DNA from: Mesorhizobium sp. B2-3-4
Lineage (GTDB): Bacteria > Pseudomonadota > Alphaproteobacteria > Rhizobiales > Rhizobiaceae
Direction of reading: 5' to 3'
DNA length: 64,000 nucleotides
NCBI RefSeq assembly: GCF_006442315.1
Contig: NZ_VFVY01000026.1
Coordinates: 39,132-103,131 of the forward strand
Positions 19,098 through 29,307 of this stretch are shown one piece after another. Position 1 is the first letter of the stretch, and each line of letters starts with the position of its first letter. A model generated the notes under the pieces. It saw only the letters and a program-made list of their open reading frames with translations. It was not told the origin of the DNA and ran no database searches. The position numbers and the translations under genes are program-made.

Positions 19098-21133
19098 TAT
19101 TCCCGCAACGCCCGCCGCAGGATCTTGCCGACCGGTGTCTTCGGCAATTCGGTCCTGAACTCGATGAATTTCGGCCGCTTGTAGCCGGTCAGGTTCTCGC
19201 GGCAATAGGCGGTGATGGCTTCCGCCGTCAGGGCCGGATCCTTCTTGACGATGAACAGTTTCGGCACTTCGCCGGAATGCTCGTCCGGCACGCCGATCGC
19301 GGCCACTTCGAGCACGCCCGGATGCAGCGCCACGACCTCCTCGAGTTCGGTCGGATAGACGTTGAAGCCGGAGACGAGGATCATGTCCTTCTTGCGGTCG
19401 ACGATCTTGGTGAAGCCGCGATCGTCCATGAAGCCCATGTCGCCCGACTTGAAGAAACCGTCCTTGGTCATCACCTTGGCGGTCTCGTCGGGCCGGTTCC
19501 AGTAGCCGGCCATCACCTGCGGTCCCCTGATGCAGATTTCGCCGACTTCGCCCAGCGGCACGTTGTTGCCGTCGTCGTCGCGGATGGCGATCTGTGTCGA
19601 AGGCAGCGGCAGGCCGATCGTGCCGGTGAACTCGCCGGAACTGAACTTGTTGGCCGTCGCCACCGGCGAGGTCTCCGAAAGGCCATAGCCTTCGCTGACC
19701 GGGCAGCCCGTCAGCGCCTTCCAGCGCTCGGCGACGCCCTTCTGCACCGCCATGCCGCCGCCCAGGGTCAGGAGCAGCGGCTTGAAGTCGAGCTTGCGGA
19801 AATCCTCATTGTTGAGCAGCGCGTTGAACAGCGTGTTGAGGCCCGGAAAGATATGGATCGGATACTTGCCCATCTCCTTGACGAAGCCCGGAATGTCGCG
19901 GGGATTGGGGATCAGTATGTTCTGGCCGCCCATCTGCATGCCCATCAGCGCGTTCACCGTCAGCGCGAAGATGTGGTAGAGCGGCAGCGCGCAGACGAGG
20001 TTGAGATGCGCGGGTTTCGGCTTGACCGTGTAGGCGTCCTGCAGCCACAGCGAATTCTGCTCGACATTGGCCAGCACGTTGCTGTGCAGCAGGGTCGCAC
20101 CTTTCGAGATGCCGGTGGTGCCGCCCGTATATTGCAGAAAGGCGACATCGCTGGCCGCCACCGTGGCCGGCTTGAAAGTCATGCCGCGGCCAGCCTTGAG
20201 AGCCGCATTGAACTTGACGTGGCCGGGCAATGACCAGGCCGGCACCATCTTCTTGACGCGGCGCACGACCAGATTGACGATCGTCCCCTTCAAGCCGCCG
20301 AGCAGGTCGCCCATCGCGGCCACCACGACCTGCTTGACCGAGGTCCTGGCGATCACCGCCTGCAAGGTGTTGGCGAAGTTTTCGAGGATGACGATGGCCT
20401 GCGCGCCGGAATCCTTGAGCTGGTGCTCCAGTTCGCGCGGCGTGTAGAGCGGATTGATGTTGACCACGACGTAACCGGCGCGCGCCACCGCCATCATCGC
20501 CACCGGATATTGCAGCACGTTCGGCATCATCAGGGCGACGCGCGCGCCCTTCTGCAATCCGGTCGACTGCAGATAGGCGCCGAAGTCAGCCGAAAGCTGT
20601 TCGAGTTCGCTGTAGATGATTGACTTGCCCATGCAGGTGAAAGCCGGCTGGCCGGAGAACTGCTTGCAGGCGCCGACGAGGAAGTCGCCGATCGAATTGT
20701 AGGGAAGGGCGCCGATCTCGGCCGGCATGTTCTTGGGATAGCTGTTGAGCCACGGCTTTTCGGGCAGGCCGGCGGCAAGTTCGGTGAGCGCCTTCGGCAG
20801 CCGCTGGCTGGCCGCCGTCGCCGGCTTCGGCGCTGGTGCTGTCTTGGCTGGCGGCGGGCTCTTTGTCGCGGCCGTCCTGGCCGCTCCGGCCTTGGCTGCT
20901 CCAACCTTGGTCGCTCCAGCCTTGGCCGCGGGCGCCTTTGCCGGCGCGGCCTTGGCTGCCGGCTTGGTGGCGGCCTTTGGCGTGGTCGCGGCCTTTGCCG
21001 GGGGGGCTTTCCCGGCGGCCGCCGCCTTTGCGCTCACGGCCTTGCCTGCGGCCTTGCCCTGTCCATCGGCGCCGGCTGGTTTCGAGCCCGCCTTGGCCGA
21101 TGCTTTCACCGGCGTCTTCGATGCTTTTGCCAC
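19097..21133 (-). CDS. fadD: Long-chain fatty-acid-CoA ligase with Ala/Lys/Pro-rich N-terminal tail
   Basis: 678 residues. Residues 1-105 are a low-complexity tail of A, K, P, G and T resembling histone H1/AlgP tails. The rest is a standard acyl-CoA synthetase: YTGGTTGISKGATLLHSN (P-loop) near 331, GYGLSETSP and SGDMGFMDDRGFTKIVDRKKD, with the catalytic Lys in PKTPVGKILRRALRE at the C-terminus. It forms acyl-CoA from fatty acid, ATP and CoA. Catalytic residues appear complete. The tail is not needed for the family fold and may bind DNA, membrane or other anionic partners. Confidence 0.9.
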   Translation of the reverse strand: MAKASKTPVKASAKAGSKPAGADGQGKAAGKAVSAKAAAAGKAPPAKAATTPKAATKPAAKAAPAKAPAAKAGATKVGAAKAGAARTAATKSPPPAKTAPAPKPATAASQRLPKALTELAAGLPEKPWLNSYPKNMPAEIGALPYNSIGDFLVGACKQFSGQPAFTCMGKSIIYSELEQLSADFGAYLQSTGLQKGARVALMMPNVLQYPVAMMAVARAGYVVVNINPLYTPRELEHQLKDSGAQAIVILENFANTLQAVIARTSVKQVVVAAMGDLLGGLKGTIVNLVVRRVKKMVPAWSLPGHVKFNAALKAGRGMTFKPATVAASDVAFLQYTGGTTGISKGATLLHSNVLANVEQNSLWLQDAYTVKPKPAHLNLVCALPLYHIFALTVNALMGMQMGGQNILIPNPRDIPGFVKEMGKYPIHIFPGLNTLFNALLNNEDFRKLDFKPLLLTLGGGMAVQKGVAERWKALTGCPVSEGYGLSETSPVATANKFSSGEFTGTIGLPLPSTQIAIRDDDGNNVPLGEVGEICIRGPQVMAGYWNRPDETAKVMTKDGFFKSGDMGFMDDRGFTKIVDRKKDMILVSGFNVYPTELEEVVALHPGVLEVAAIGVPDEHSGEVPKLFIVKKDPALTAEAITAYCRENLTGYKRPKFIEFRTELPKTPVGKILRRALRE

Positions 21134-21601
21134 CCGTTCCTCCCTAGCAATTCTTGTTCGCCTGTTCTTCTTGGCCCGTGCCGCGCTCGTCCCGCATTGC
21201 CCGAGACGCCCTCCGTCGCCGCCAGCCTGTGCATCTATGTATTGCCTCTATCGGCGGCGGTGCAAGTCTTGCCCCTGCGGCAAGTCGCCGAAAGATTTGC
21301 CGCCGAAAATCTTTCCCGTCGGCGGCGCTTGCGACCGGTATCCCGCAACCCCTCGATCGGCGGCGGGGCGGAAACGGAGCGCATGTCGTGGAATGGCTGA
21401 TCAATAAAAAAATGCGGTCGTTAATAATCTCGTGAATGGAAAAAACTGCTAATTTTTTCTTCCATTTAACAAAATCGCGGATTTTTTTCCTGCTTCCCGC
21501 GGGGTAAGCAAACGGGGTGTTCCAAAGCCGGAAAAACGGTGCTTATATGCGCGCTTCGCGAGCCTGATAGAGGGGCTTGGAAGAACATCAGGGAGTGCTC
21601 A
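21134..21601. other. 468-bp divergent promoter region between fadD and the peptide ABC operon
   Basis: The half nearest fadD is GC-rich without a gene. The half at 21400-21540 is AT-rich (runs of A and T such as aaaaactgctaattttttc) and probably holds the operon promoter. A GGGAG ribosome site precedes the ATG at 21602. I see no palindromic operator. Confidence 0.6.
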
Positions 21602-23194
21602 ATGAAGAAGAAATTGACTTTTGCAGCCGCGTTGCTGGCTGCAAGCGTCCTGGGAGGCGTGGCCAACGCGAAAACTCTGGTTTATTGCGCTGAAGCGTCG
21701 CCGGAAGGTTTCGACCCGGCGCCGTACACCGCGGGCCAGACCTTCGATGCGTCCTCGCGTACCGTTTTCAACCGCCTTGTCGAATTCGATCACGGCAAGA
21801 CTTCCGTGTCGCCCGGCCTGGCTGACAGCTGGACCATTTCGGACGACGGCAAGGAATATACTTTCAAGCTGCGCAAGGGCGTCAAGTTCGCGCCCACCGA
21901 CTACTTCACCCCGACGCGCGATCTGAACGCCGACGACGTGGTGTTCTCCTTCGAGCGCCAGGTAGACAAGAACGGCCCCTGGTTCCAGTACATACCGGGC
22001 ATTGCCTATCAGTATTACAATGACCAGTTCGGCGACAACATCACCAAGGTCGAGAAGGTCGACGACCTGACCGTGAAGTTCACCCTCAAGGAACCGGCGA
22101 TCACCTTCATTCCGACGCTGGGCATGGATTTCGCCTCGATCGTTTCCAAGGAATATGCCGATAAGCTGCAGGCCGACAAGACGCCTGAACTCTTCAACCA
22201 GAAGCCCGTCGGCACCGGCCCGTTCATCTTCGTCGACTACCAGACCGACGCCGCCATCCGCTACAAGGCCAACCCCGACTATTGGGGCGGCAAGCAGAAG
22301 ATCGACGATCTGGTCTTCGCCATCACCACCGATCCGGCGGTGCGCGCGCAGAAGCTTAAGGCCGGCGAATGCAACATCATGTCCTACCCGGCACCGGCCG
22401 ACATCGCCGGCCTGCAGGCTGATCCGAACCTGACGGTCGCGGAGCAGGAAGGCCTCAACGTCGGCGCGCTGATGTACAACACCCAGCAGAAGCCGTTCGA
22501 CGACGTGCGCGTGCGCAAGGCGCTCAACATGGCCATCAACAAGAAGGCCATCATCGACGCCGTGTTCCAGGGCGCCGGTCAGGTGGCGATCAACCCGATC
22601 CCGCCGACCATGTGGTCCTACAACAAGGACGTGAAGGACGATCCGTACGATCCGGACGCGGCCAAGAAGATGCTTGAAGAGGCCGGCGTCAAGGACCTCA
22701 AGATGAACGTCTGGGCCATGCCGGTGTCGCGTCCCTACATGCCGAACGCGCGCCGCACCGCCGAGCTCATCCAGGCCGACTTCGCCAAGGTCGGCGTCAC
22801 CGTCAACATCGTCAGCTACGATTGGGGTGAATACCTCAAGCGCGCTTCGGCGGTCGATCACGACGGCGCCGTCATCGTCGGCTGGACCGGCGACAATGGC
22901 GATCCGGACAATTTCCTCGGCGTGCTCTTGAGCTGCGCTTCCGTCGGTTCGAACAACCGTGCGGAATGGTGCAACAAGGACTTCGACGCGCTCATCAACA
23001 AGGCCAAGACGGTTTCCGACCAGGCCGAGCGCACCAAGCTCTACGAACAGGCGCAGGTCATCTTCAAGGAGCAGGCACCGTGGGCGACGCTCGCCCACTC
23101 CAAGGTGTTCATGCCGATGCAGAAGACCGTCTCCGGCTTTGCGATGGATCCGCTCGGCATCCATCGCTTTGACGGCGTCGATATCGCCGAATAA
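21602..23194 (+). CDS. Peptide-type ABC transporter, periplasmic substrate-binding protein
   Basis: 530 residues of the SBP family 5 (DppA/OppA). A Sec signal peptide is clear: MKKKLTFAAALLAASVLGGVANA, cleavage after ANA. LVYCAEASPEGFDPAPYTAG and the family motif DDVVFSFERQVDK follow. It captures di- or oligopeptides in the periplasm for the BCDF genes downstream. The ATG at 21602 has GGGAG. It starts a five-gene operon. Confidence 0.9.
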   Translation: MKKKLTFAAALLAASVLGGVANAKTLVYCAEASPEGFDPAPYTAGQTFDASSRTVFNRLVEFDHGKTSVSPGLADSWTISDDGKEYTFKLRKGVKFAPTDYFTPTRDLNADDVVFSFERQVDKNGPWFQYIPGIAYQYYNDQFGDNITKVEKVDDLTVKFTLKEPAITFIPTLGMDFASIVSKEYADKLQADKTPELFNQKPVGTGPFIFVDYQTDAAIRYKANPDYWGGKQKIDDLVFAITTDPAVRAQKLKAGECNIMSYPAPADIAGLQADPNLTVAEQEGLNVGALMYNTQQKPFDDVRVRKALNMAINKKAIIDAVFQGAGQVAINPIPPTMWSYNKDVKDDPYDPDAAKKMLEEAGVKDLKMNVWAMPVSRPYMPNARRTAELIQADFAKVGVTVNIVSYDWGEYLKRASAVDHDGAVIVGWTGDNGDPDNFLGVLLSCASVGSNNRAEWCNKDFDALINKAKTVSDQAERTKLYEQAQVIFKEQAPWATLAHSKVFMPMQKTVSGFAMDPLGIHRFDGVDIAE

Positions 23195-23245
23195 GGTTCG
23201 CGAAACGGGGCGGCGCCATTTCGGTGCCGCCCCACCTCGCCCGCC

Positions 23246-24253
23246 ATGCTGCGTTATATCCTCGGCAAGCTCGCCCTCATCATCCCGACCTTCATCGGGA
23301 TAACCATCCTCGCTTTCGGCTTCGTGCGCATCCTGCCCGGTGATCCGGTGCTGGTGCTCGCGGGCGAACGTGGCCTGTCGCCCGAACGCCATGCGGCGCT
23401 GATGCACCAGTTCGGTTTCGACCTGCCGATCTGGCAGCAATATCTGGCCTATCTGACCAACATCCTCAGCGGCGATTTCGGCACCTCGTTTTCCACCAAG
23501 ACGCCAGTGCTCAAGGATTTCCTGGTACGGTTCCCGGCAACGGTCGAACTCGCCATCTTCGCCATGATCTTCGCGGTCATCTTCGGTGTCGCCTTCGGCA
23601 TCTTCGCTGCCATCCGCCGTGGCTCCTGGTTCGATCAGCTGACCATGGGCACCGCGCTCGCCGGCTATTCCATGCCGATCTTCTGGTGGGGGCTGCTGCT
23701 GATCATCGTTTTCTCCGGCACGCTGCACTGGACGCCGGTTTCAGGCCGCATCGATCTTCTTTACTTCTTCAAGCCCGTGACCGGCTTCATGACCATCGAT
23801 TCCCTGATTTCGGGGCAGAAGGGCGCCTTCCGCTCGGCGGTGTCGCATCTCATTTTGCCGACCATCGTGCTTGGCACGATTCCGCTGGCGGTCATCGCCA
23901 GGCAGACGCGCTCGGCCATGCTCGAAGTGCTGGGCGAGGACTATGTCCGCACCGCGCGCGCCAAGGGCCTCGCGCCACGCCGCGTCATCGGCCTGCATGC
24001 CTTCCGCAACGCGCTGATCCCGGTCGTCACCACCATCGGCCTGCAGGTCGGCACGCTGCTCACCGGCGCCATCCTGACCGAGAGCATCTTTTCATGGCCC
24101 GGCATCGGCAAATGGATGATCGACGCCATTTCCAAGCGCGACTATTTCACCGTGCAGGGCGGGTTGCTTTTGATCGCGCTGATCGTCATGTCGGTGAACC
24201 TTATCGTCGACGTGCTCTACGCCGTCATCAACCCGCGTATCCGGGCGAATTGA
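23246..24253 (+). CDS. Peptide-type ABC transporter permease (DppB-like)
   Basis: 335-residue inner-membrane permease: MLRYILGKLALIIPTFIGIT at the start, G-D-F-G-T-S motif after the first periplasmic loop, and an EAA loop (DYVRTARAKGLAPRRVIG) near residue 232. Six hydrophobic segments. It pairs with the DppC-like permease, which starts two bases after its stop. Confidence 0.9.
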   Translation: MLRYILGKLALIIPTFIGITILAFGFVRILPGDPVLVLAGERGLSPERHAALMHQFGFDLPIWQQYLAYLTNILSGDFGTSFSTKTPVLKDFLVRFPATVELAIFAMIFAVIFGVAFGIFAAIRRGSWFDQLTMGTALAGYSMPIFWWGLLLIIVFSGTLHWTPVSGRIDLLYFFKPVTGFMTIDSLISGQKGAFRSAVSHLILPTIVLGTIPLAVIARQTRSAMLEVLGEDYVRTARAKGLAPRRVIGLHAFRNALIPVVTTIGLQVGTLLTGAILTESIFSWPGIGKWMIDAISKRDYFTVQGGLLLIALIVMSVNLIVDVLYAVINPRIRAN

Positions 24254-24254
24254 C

Positions 24255-25178
24255 ATGACCAATGAAGGCCCAGCCACCGTCGAAGCCGCGACCGTCGTCA
24301 AGCCGCAGGACGCGCGGCTGCAGATGTTCGCCGAGTTCTGGCATTATTTCTCGATCAACAAGGGCGCGGTGATAGGCCTCTTCGTCTTCGCGCTGCTGAT
24401 CCTGGTCGCCATCTTCGCGCCGCTGCTCGCACCGCACTCGCCCGATGACCAGTTCCGCGATTTCTTCCTGACGCCGCCAGCCTGGCAGGAAGGCGGCAAC
24501 GCGCAGTTCCTGCTCGGCACCGACGCCGTCGGCCGCGATATGCTGTCGCGCCTGATCTACGGTTCGCGCTTCTCGCTCGCCATCGGCTTCGTCGTCGTCA
24601 CCACGGCGCTGGTCTCCGGTGTCATCCTCGGCCTGCTCGCGGGTTACTGCCGCGGCTGGGTCGACACGCTGATCATGCGCATCATGGACATCATCCTGGC
24701 CTTCCCGTCCCTGCTGCTCGCGCTGGTGCTGGTCGCGGTGCTCGGCCCCGGCCTCGTCAACGCCATGATCGCCATCGCCTTCGTGCTGCAGCCGCACTTC
24801 GCCCGCCTCACCCGCGCCGCCGTGATGGCGGAGAAGAACCGCGAATATGTCGTGTCGGCCAAGGTCGCCGGCGCCAGCCACCTCAGGCTGATGCTGGTCA
24901 CCATCCTGCCCAACTGCATCGCGCCGCTGATCGTGCAGGCGACGCTGTCCTTTTCCAACGCCATTCTCGAGGCAGCCGCATTGGGCTTCCTCGGCATGGG
25001 CGCGCAGCCGCCGACGCCGGAGTGGGGTACCATGCTTGCCGAGGCGCGCGAGTTCATCCTGCGCGCCTGGTGGGTGGTGACCTTCCCCGGTCTCGCCATC
25101 CTGATCACCGTCTTTGCCATCAACCTGATCGGCGACGGCCTGCGCGATGCGCTCGACCCCAAGCTGAAGAGGTCGTGA
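24255..25178 (+). CDS. Peptide-type ABC transporter permease (DppC-like)
   Basis: 307 residues. A cytosolic N-terminal tail precedes TM1 (GAVIGLFVFALLILVAIFAPLLAP). LLGTDAVGRDMLSRLIYGSRFSL is the DppC signature and REYVVSAKVAGASHLRLM the EAA loop. It forms the channel with the DppB-like protein. Confidence 0.9.
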   Translation: MTNEGPATVEAATVVKPQDARLQMFAEFWHYFSINKGAVIGLFVFALLILVAIFAPLLAPHSPDDQFRDFFLTPPAWQEGGNAQFLLGTDAVGRDMLSRLIYGSRFSLAIGFVVVTTALVSGVILGLLAGYCRGWVDTLIMRIMDIILAFPSLLLALVLVAVLGPGLVNAMIAIAFVLQPHFARLTRAAVMAEKNREYVVSAKVAGASHLRLMLVTILPNCIAPLIVQATLSFSNAILEAAALGFLGMGAQPPTPEWGTMLAEAREFILRAWWVVTFPGLAILITVFAINLIGDGLRDALDPKLKRS

Positions 25179-25180
25179 GC

Positions 25181-26049
25181 ATGTCCCTGCTCGAGATCAA
25201 GAACCTCACCGTTTCCTTCGACACCGCCGCCGGGCCGTTCATGGCCGTGCAAGGCATCGACCTTTCGATCGAGCCGCGCGAGGTGCTGGCGATCGTCGGC
25301 GAGTCCGGTTCCGGCAAGTCGGTGTCGATGCTGGCGGTGATGGGGCTGTTGCCCAACACCGCGACCGTCAAGGCCGACCGCATGGCCTTCGACGGCGTCG
25401 ATCTCTTGAAGCTCAGCCCGTCCGAACGCCGCAAGATCGTCGGCAAGGACATCTCGATGATCTTCCAGGAGCCGATCGCCAGCCTCAACCCGTGCTTTAC
25501 CGTCGGTTTCCAGATCGAGGAAGTGCTGCGCTTCCACATGGGCATGGACCGCGCCCAGCGCCGGGCCCGCGCCATCGAACTTATGAAGCTGGTCGGCATC
25601 GCCGATCCGGAAGACCGGCTGAGCTCGTTTCCGCACCAGATGTCTGGCGGCCAGTGCCAGCGCGTGATGATCGCTATCGCCATTGCCTGCAATCCGAAGC
25701 TCCTGATCGCCGACGAGCCGACCACCGCGCTCGACGTCACCATCCAGAAGCAGATCCTCGATCTCCTGGTCTCGCTGCAGGCCAAATACGGCATGGGCCT
25801 GATCATGATCACCCACAATATGGGCGTCGTGGCAGAGACCGCCGACCGCGTCATCGTCCAGTACAAGGGCCGCAAGATGGAAGAGGCCGACGTGCTGTCG
25901 CTGTTTGAATCGCCCAAGAGCAATTACACGCGCGCCCTGTTGTCGGCGCTGCCGGAGAACGCCGTCGGCGACCGCCTGCCGACCGTTTCCGACATGCTGT
26001 TCGAGCCGGCTCCCTCGGCTGGCAACAAAGCCGGCGCGGGAGCCTCGGC

Positions 26050-26053
<4 letters not shown>
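25181..26053 (+). CDS. Peptide-type ABC transporter ATPase (DppD-like)
   Basis: 290 residues. Walker A GESGSGKS near residue 42, signature MSGGQCQRVMIAIAIA, Walker B LLIADEPTTALDVT. The C-terminal oligopeptide-transporter motif follows. The signature has Cys where Arg is common (GGQCQRV). Start ATG lies 2 bases after the upstream stop. Confidence 0.9.
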
Positions 26054-26880
<827 letters not shown>

Positions 26881-26945
26881 CAGGCTTTCCATGGTCGTTC
26901 TCGCCGGGCTTAACGCGCGGTTACCTCCCCACCTGGCGCCGCCAT

Positions 26946-27031
26946 CGTCGGGCTTGTCCCGAGGATCTGTCAGCCTATCAAGAAAATCCGCCATACGGGC
27001 ATAGGACAGTAGGTCCTCGGGACAAGCCCGA
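26946..27031. repeat. Pair of inverted intergenic palindromes (rhizobial RPE/BIME type)
   Basis: TCGGGCTTGTCCCGAGGA (26948-26965) is repeated as its exact reverse complement at 27014-27031, 18 of 18. Each copy is itself palindromic (CCTCGGG-ACAAG-CCCGAGG). Such elements are scattered in rhizobial intergenic DNA. Here they lie between two convergent operons and could end transcription from both. Confidence 0.75.
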
Positions 27032-27148
27032 GGACGACGCCAGGTTTGGTGATAGCGGTGCGCGCCAAAGGAAGGTCTCGGGGAAACGCTACCGAGATGG
27101 CTCGGCCCGACCCATTTTTGCGAACGGCCGGGCAGAAATTGCCTCCGT

Positions 27149-28423
27149 CTACGACAGCTTGGCGATAACAGCCCGCAACGCCTCGCCGAACTTCCGGACC
27201 TCCGCGACCGTGTTGTAATGCACCAGCGAGGCGCGGATGGCGCCGCTGTCCATCGACAGGTTGAGGCGCTTCATTAGCCGTGGCGCATACATGTGGCCGT
27301 CGCGGATGCCGATCTGCATCTCGGCCATTTCCTCGACGATCCGCTGCGGTGACAATTTGCCGATGTTGAAGCAGAAGGTCGGCACGCGCTCGTTGATGCG
27401 GGCCTCGTCGGCGACACCGTAGATGGTCGCCCCGCAGCCCTTCAGCACGCCCATCATCTCGCGCGCCAGCAGCAACTCATAGTCTCGGATGGCGCCCATG
27501 CCGGCGACGATGTTCTCGCGCCGCGAGCGGTTGTTGGAGGGCGCCAGATTGCGGCCGATCAGCTCCAGATACTGCACGGCGGCATCCATGCCCGACACGT
27601 TCTCGTAGATGAAGGTTCCAGCCTCGACCTTGTAGGGCGGCTCGTCGGGGATGAAATCCTCGCGGAAGGTCGGCAGCCGCTTCAGCGTCTCGAAGCGGCC
27701 CCACAGAAAGCCCATATGCGGCGAGAAATTCTTGTAGCCGGAGCAGACGAGATAGTCGCAGCCCCATGCCTGCACGTCGATCAGCCCGTGCGGTCCGTAA
27801 TGCACGCAGTCGAGAAACACTTCGGCGCCGGCGGCATGCGCGATATCAGCGACGGATGCCACATCCACGATCGAGCCGATCGAATGCGCCGTTACCGTGC
27901 AGGCGATCAGGCGTGTCCGTTCCGAGACCAGCGGCTTGAGGTCGTCGACATGCAGGTTGCCGTCCTCGCGCATGCGCCACCATTTGAACTTCGCGCCGGC
28001 TGATTCCAGCGCCAGCCAGGTGGCGATGTTGGCATCATGGTCCATGTCGGTGATGACGATCTCGTCGCGTTCTCCCAGCATCTGGCCGATGCCGAGGCTG
28101 ACCAGGCGGATGAACGAGGTGGCGTTCATGCCGAAGCAGATTTCCGCCGGGCTGTAGGCGTTGATCAGCAGCGCAACGCTTGTGCGTGCATCGGCGACCG
28201 ACTGGTCGACGGTGACGCTGCGCCCATAGCGGCCGCCGCGCTGGACATTGTGCGAGACCAGATGGTTGGTCACCGCGTCGAGCACGCTTTGCGGAATCTG
28301 CGCGCCGGCGGCATTGTCCATGAAGATGAAATCGCCGGCCCGCTGCAGGGCAGGGAACATGGCCCGGAGTTTTTCGACGGGGAACGCGGCGGCGTTCGTG
28401 GTGTCGGTCTGGTGCGTGTTCAC
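27149..28423 (-). CDS. Class V aminotransferase-fold PLP enzyme, cysteine-desulfurase-like without catalytic Cys
   Basis: 424 residues. PLP lysine in CSGYKNFSPHMGFLWG near 231; FLDCVHYGPHGLIDVQ holds the Asp that binds the pyridine N. In SufS/CsdA the catalytic Cys follows R-x-G-H-H; here the stretch is GIRDGHMYAPRL, so Tyr replaces Cys. This points to another PLP reaction (lyase, epimerase or C-N cleavage). It is the last gene after an amino-acid ABC importer, which suggests its substrate is what that importer takes up. Confidence 0.8.
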   Translation of the reverse strand: MNTHQTDTTNAAAFPVEKLRAMFPALQRAGDFIFMDNAAGAQIPQSVLDAVTNHLVSHNVQRGGRYGRSVTVDQSVADARTSVALLINAYSPAEICFGMNATSFIRLVSLGIGQMLGERDEIVITDMDHDANIATWLALESAGAKFKWWRMREDGNLHVDDLKPLVSERTRLIACTVTAHSIGSIVDVASVADIAHAAGAEVFLDCVHYGPHGLIDVQAWGCDYLVCSGYKNFSPHMGFLWGRFETLKRLPTFREDFIPDEPPYKVEAGTFIYENVSGMDAAVQYLELIGRNLAPSNNRSRRENIVAGMGAIRDYELLLAREMMGVLKGCGATIYGVADEARINERVPTFCFNIGKLSPQRIVEEMAEMQIGIRDGHMYAPRLMKRLNLSMDSGAIRASLVHYNTVAEVRKFGEALRAVIAKLS

Positions 28424-28472
28424 GGACTATGCTCCTGCGAAGAGTTTGACGGGTGGGGATCGGTAGGCAAGG

Positions 28473-29147
28473 TCAGCGCGTCTTCTCGGTCTGGAAGCGG
28501 CGCTCCAGCAGGCTGACCAGCCGGACCATTGGCCAAAGGAAGATCAGGTAGACCAGCGCCGCGCCGATCAGCGGCGAGGGGTTGGCGTAGAGCGACTGCG
28601 CGTTGGTTGCCTCCTTCAACAATTCAGGCAGCGCCACGGTGGAGGCCAGCGAAGTGTCCTTGAACATCGAGACGCAATTGCTGGTCATCGGCGGGATGAC
28701 GACGCGCACCGCCTGCGGCAGCACCACCTTGCGCAAGGTGAGCAGGAACGGCAGGCCCAACGCATGCGCGGCCTCGAACTGACCGCGCGGAATGCTCTCT
28801 ATGCCGGAACGGAACACTTCCGCCGAATAGGCGGACATGATGATGGCGAAGGCGGTCACCGCCGATGCCCAGGACGACAGGCGGATGCCGAGGAAGGGCA
28901 GCGCATAGTAGATCAGGATCAGCACCACCAGCACCGGCAAGGCGCGGAAGATGTCGGTGTAGCCGACCGCCAGCCAGCGCACGGGCTTCGGCGCATAGAG
29001 CCGCAGCAGGCTGATCACCAGGCCGACCGGAATGCCGATGCCGATGCTGAGCAGGCCGAGCAGCAGCGTGTTCAGGAAGCCGCGCAGCAGCGCCGGCAGG
29101 CTCGACGCGATGACGTCGGCGTTGAAGAAAGTGTCGATCAGCGACAT
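28473..29147 (-). CDS. Polar amino-acid ABC transporter permease (HisMQ family)
   Basis: 224 residues with five hydrophobic segments and the EAA loop (GQFEAAHALGLPFLLTLRKVVLPQAVR). The most likely start is the ATG at 29147, giving MSLIDTFFNADVIASSLPALL; upstream ATGs would add a Ser/Pro-rich stretch that overlaps the terminator. It is downstream of the substrate-binding gene. No ATPase gene is adjacent, so it may share one. Confidence 0.85.
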   Translation of the reverse strand: MSLIDTFFNADVIASSLPALLRGFLNTLLLGLLSIGIGIPVGLVISLLRLYAPKPVRWLAVGYTDIFRALPVLVVLILIYYALPFLGIRLSSWASAVTAFAIIMSAYSAEVFRSGIESIPRGQFEAAHALGLPFLLTLRKVVLPQAVRVVIPPMTSNCVSMFKDTSLASTVALPELLKEATNAQSLYANPSPLIGAALVYLIFLWPMVRLVSLLERRFQTEKTR

Positions 29148-29260
29148 CGCGGCATTCCCGAACGGTGTTGCGTCATCTGACGCCGGAGCAAGAATGCTCG
29201 AGGTGGAACCGGTCGCCAATGGCGACATGGTCTGCGCGAAGCTCGGCGCTGGCTTGAAAT

Positions 29261-29293
29261 AAACCGTGCCGGCCTGGAAAGCCGGCACGGTTT
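29261..29293 (-). terminator. Intergenic terminator/attenuator between binding protein and permease
   Basis: A 13-bp perfect stem (AAACCGTGCCGGC / GCCGGCACGGTTT) with a 7-base loop, 15 bp past the binding-protein stop. The 3' T-run is short (TTTATTT). Partial termination here would yield more binding protein than permease, a common arrangement in ABC operons. Confidence 0.75.
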
Positions 29294-29307
29294 CAGCACA
29301 TTGCCGC

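Noticed and set aside
21599..23728. 709-residue open frame antisense to the peptide-binding protein and permease
   Set aside because: Compositional shadow of two real genes; Arg/Val/Glu-rich without domains.
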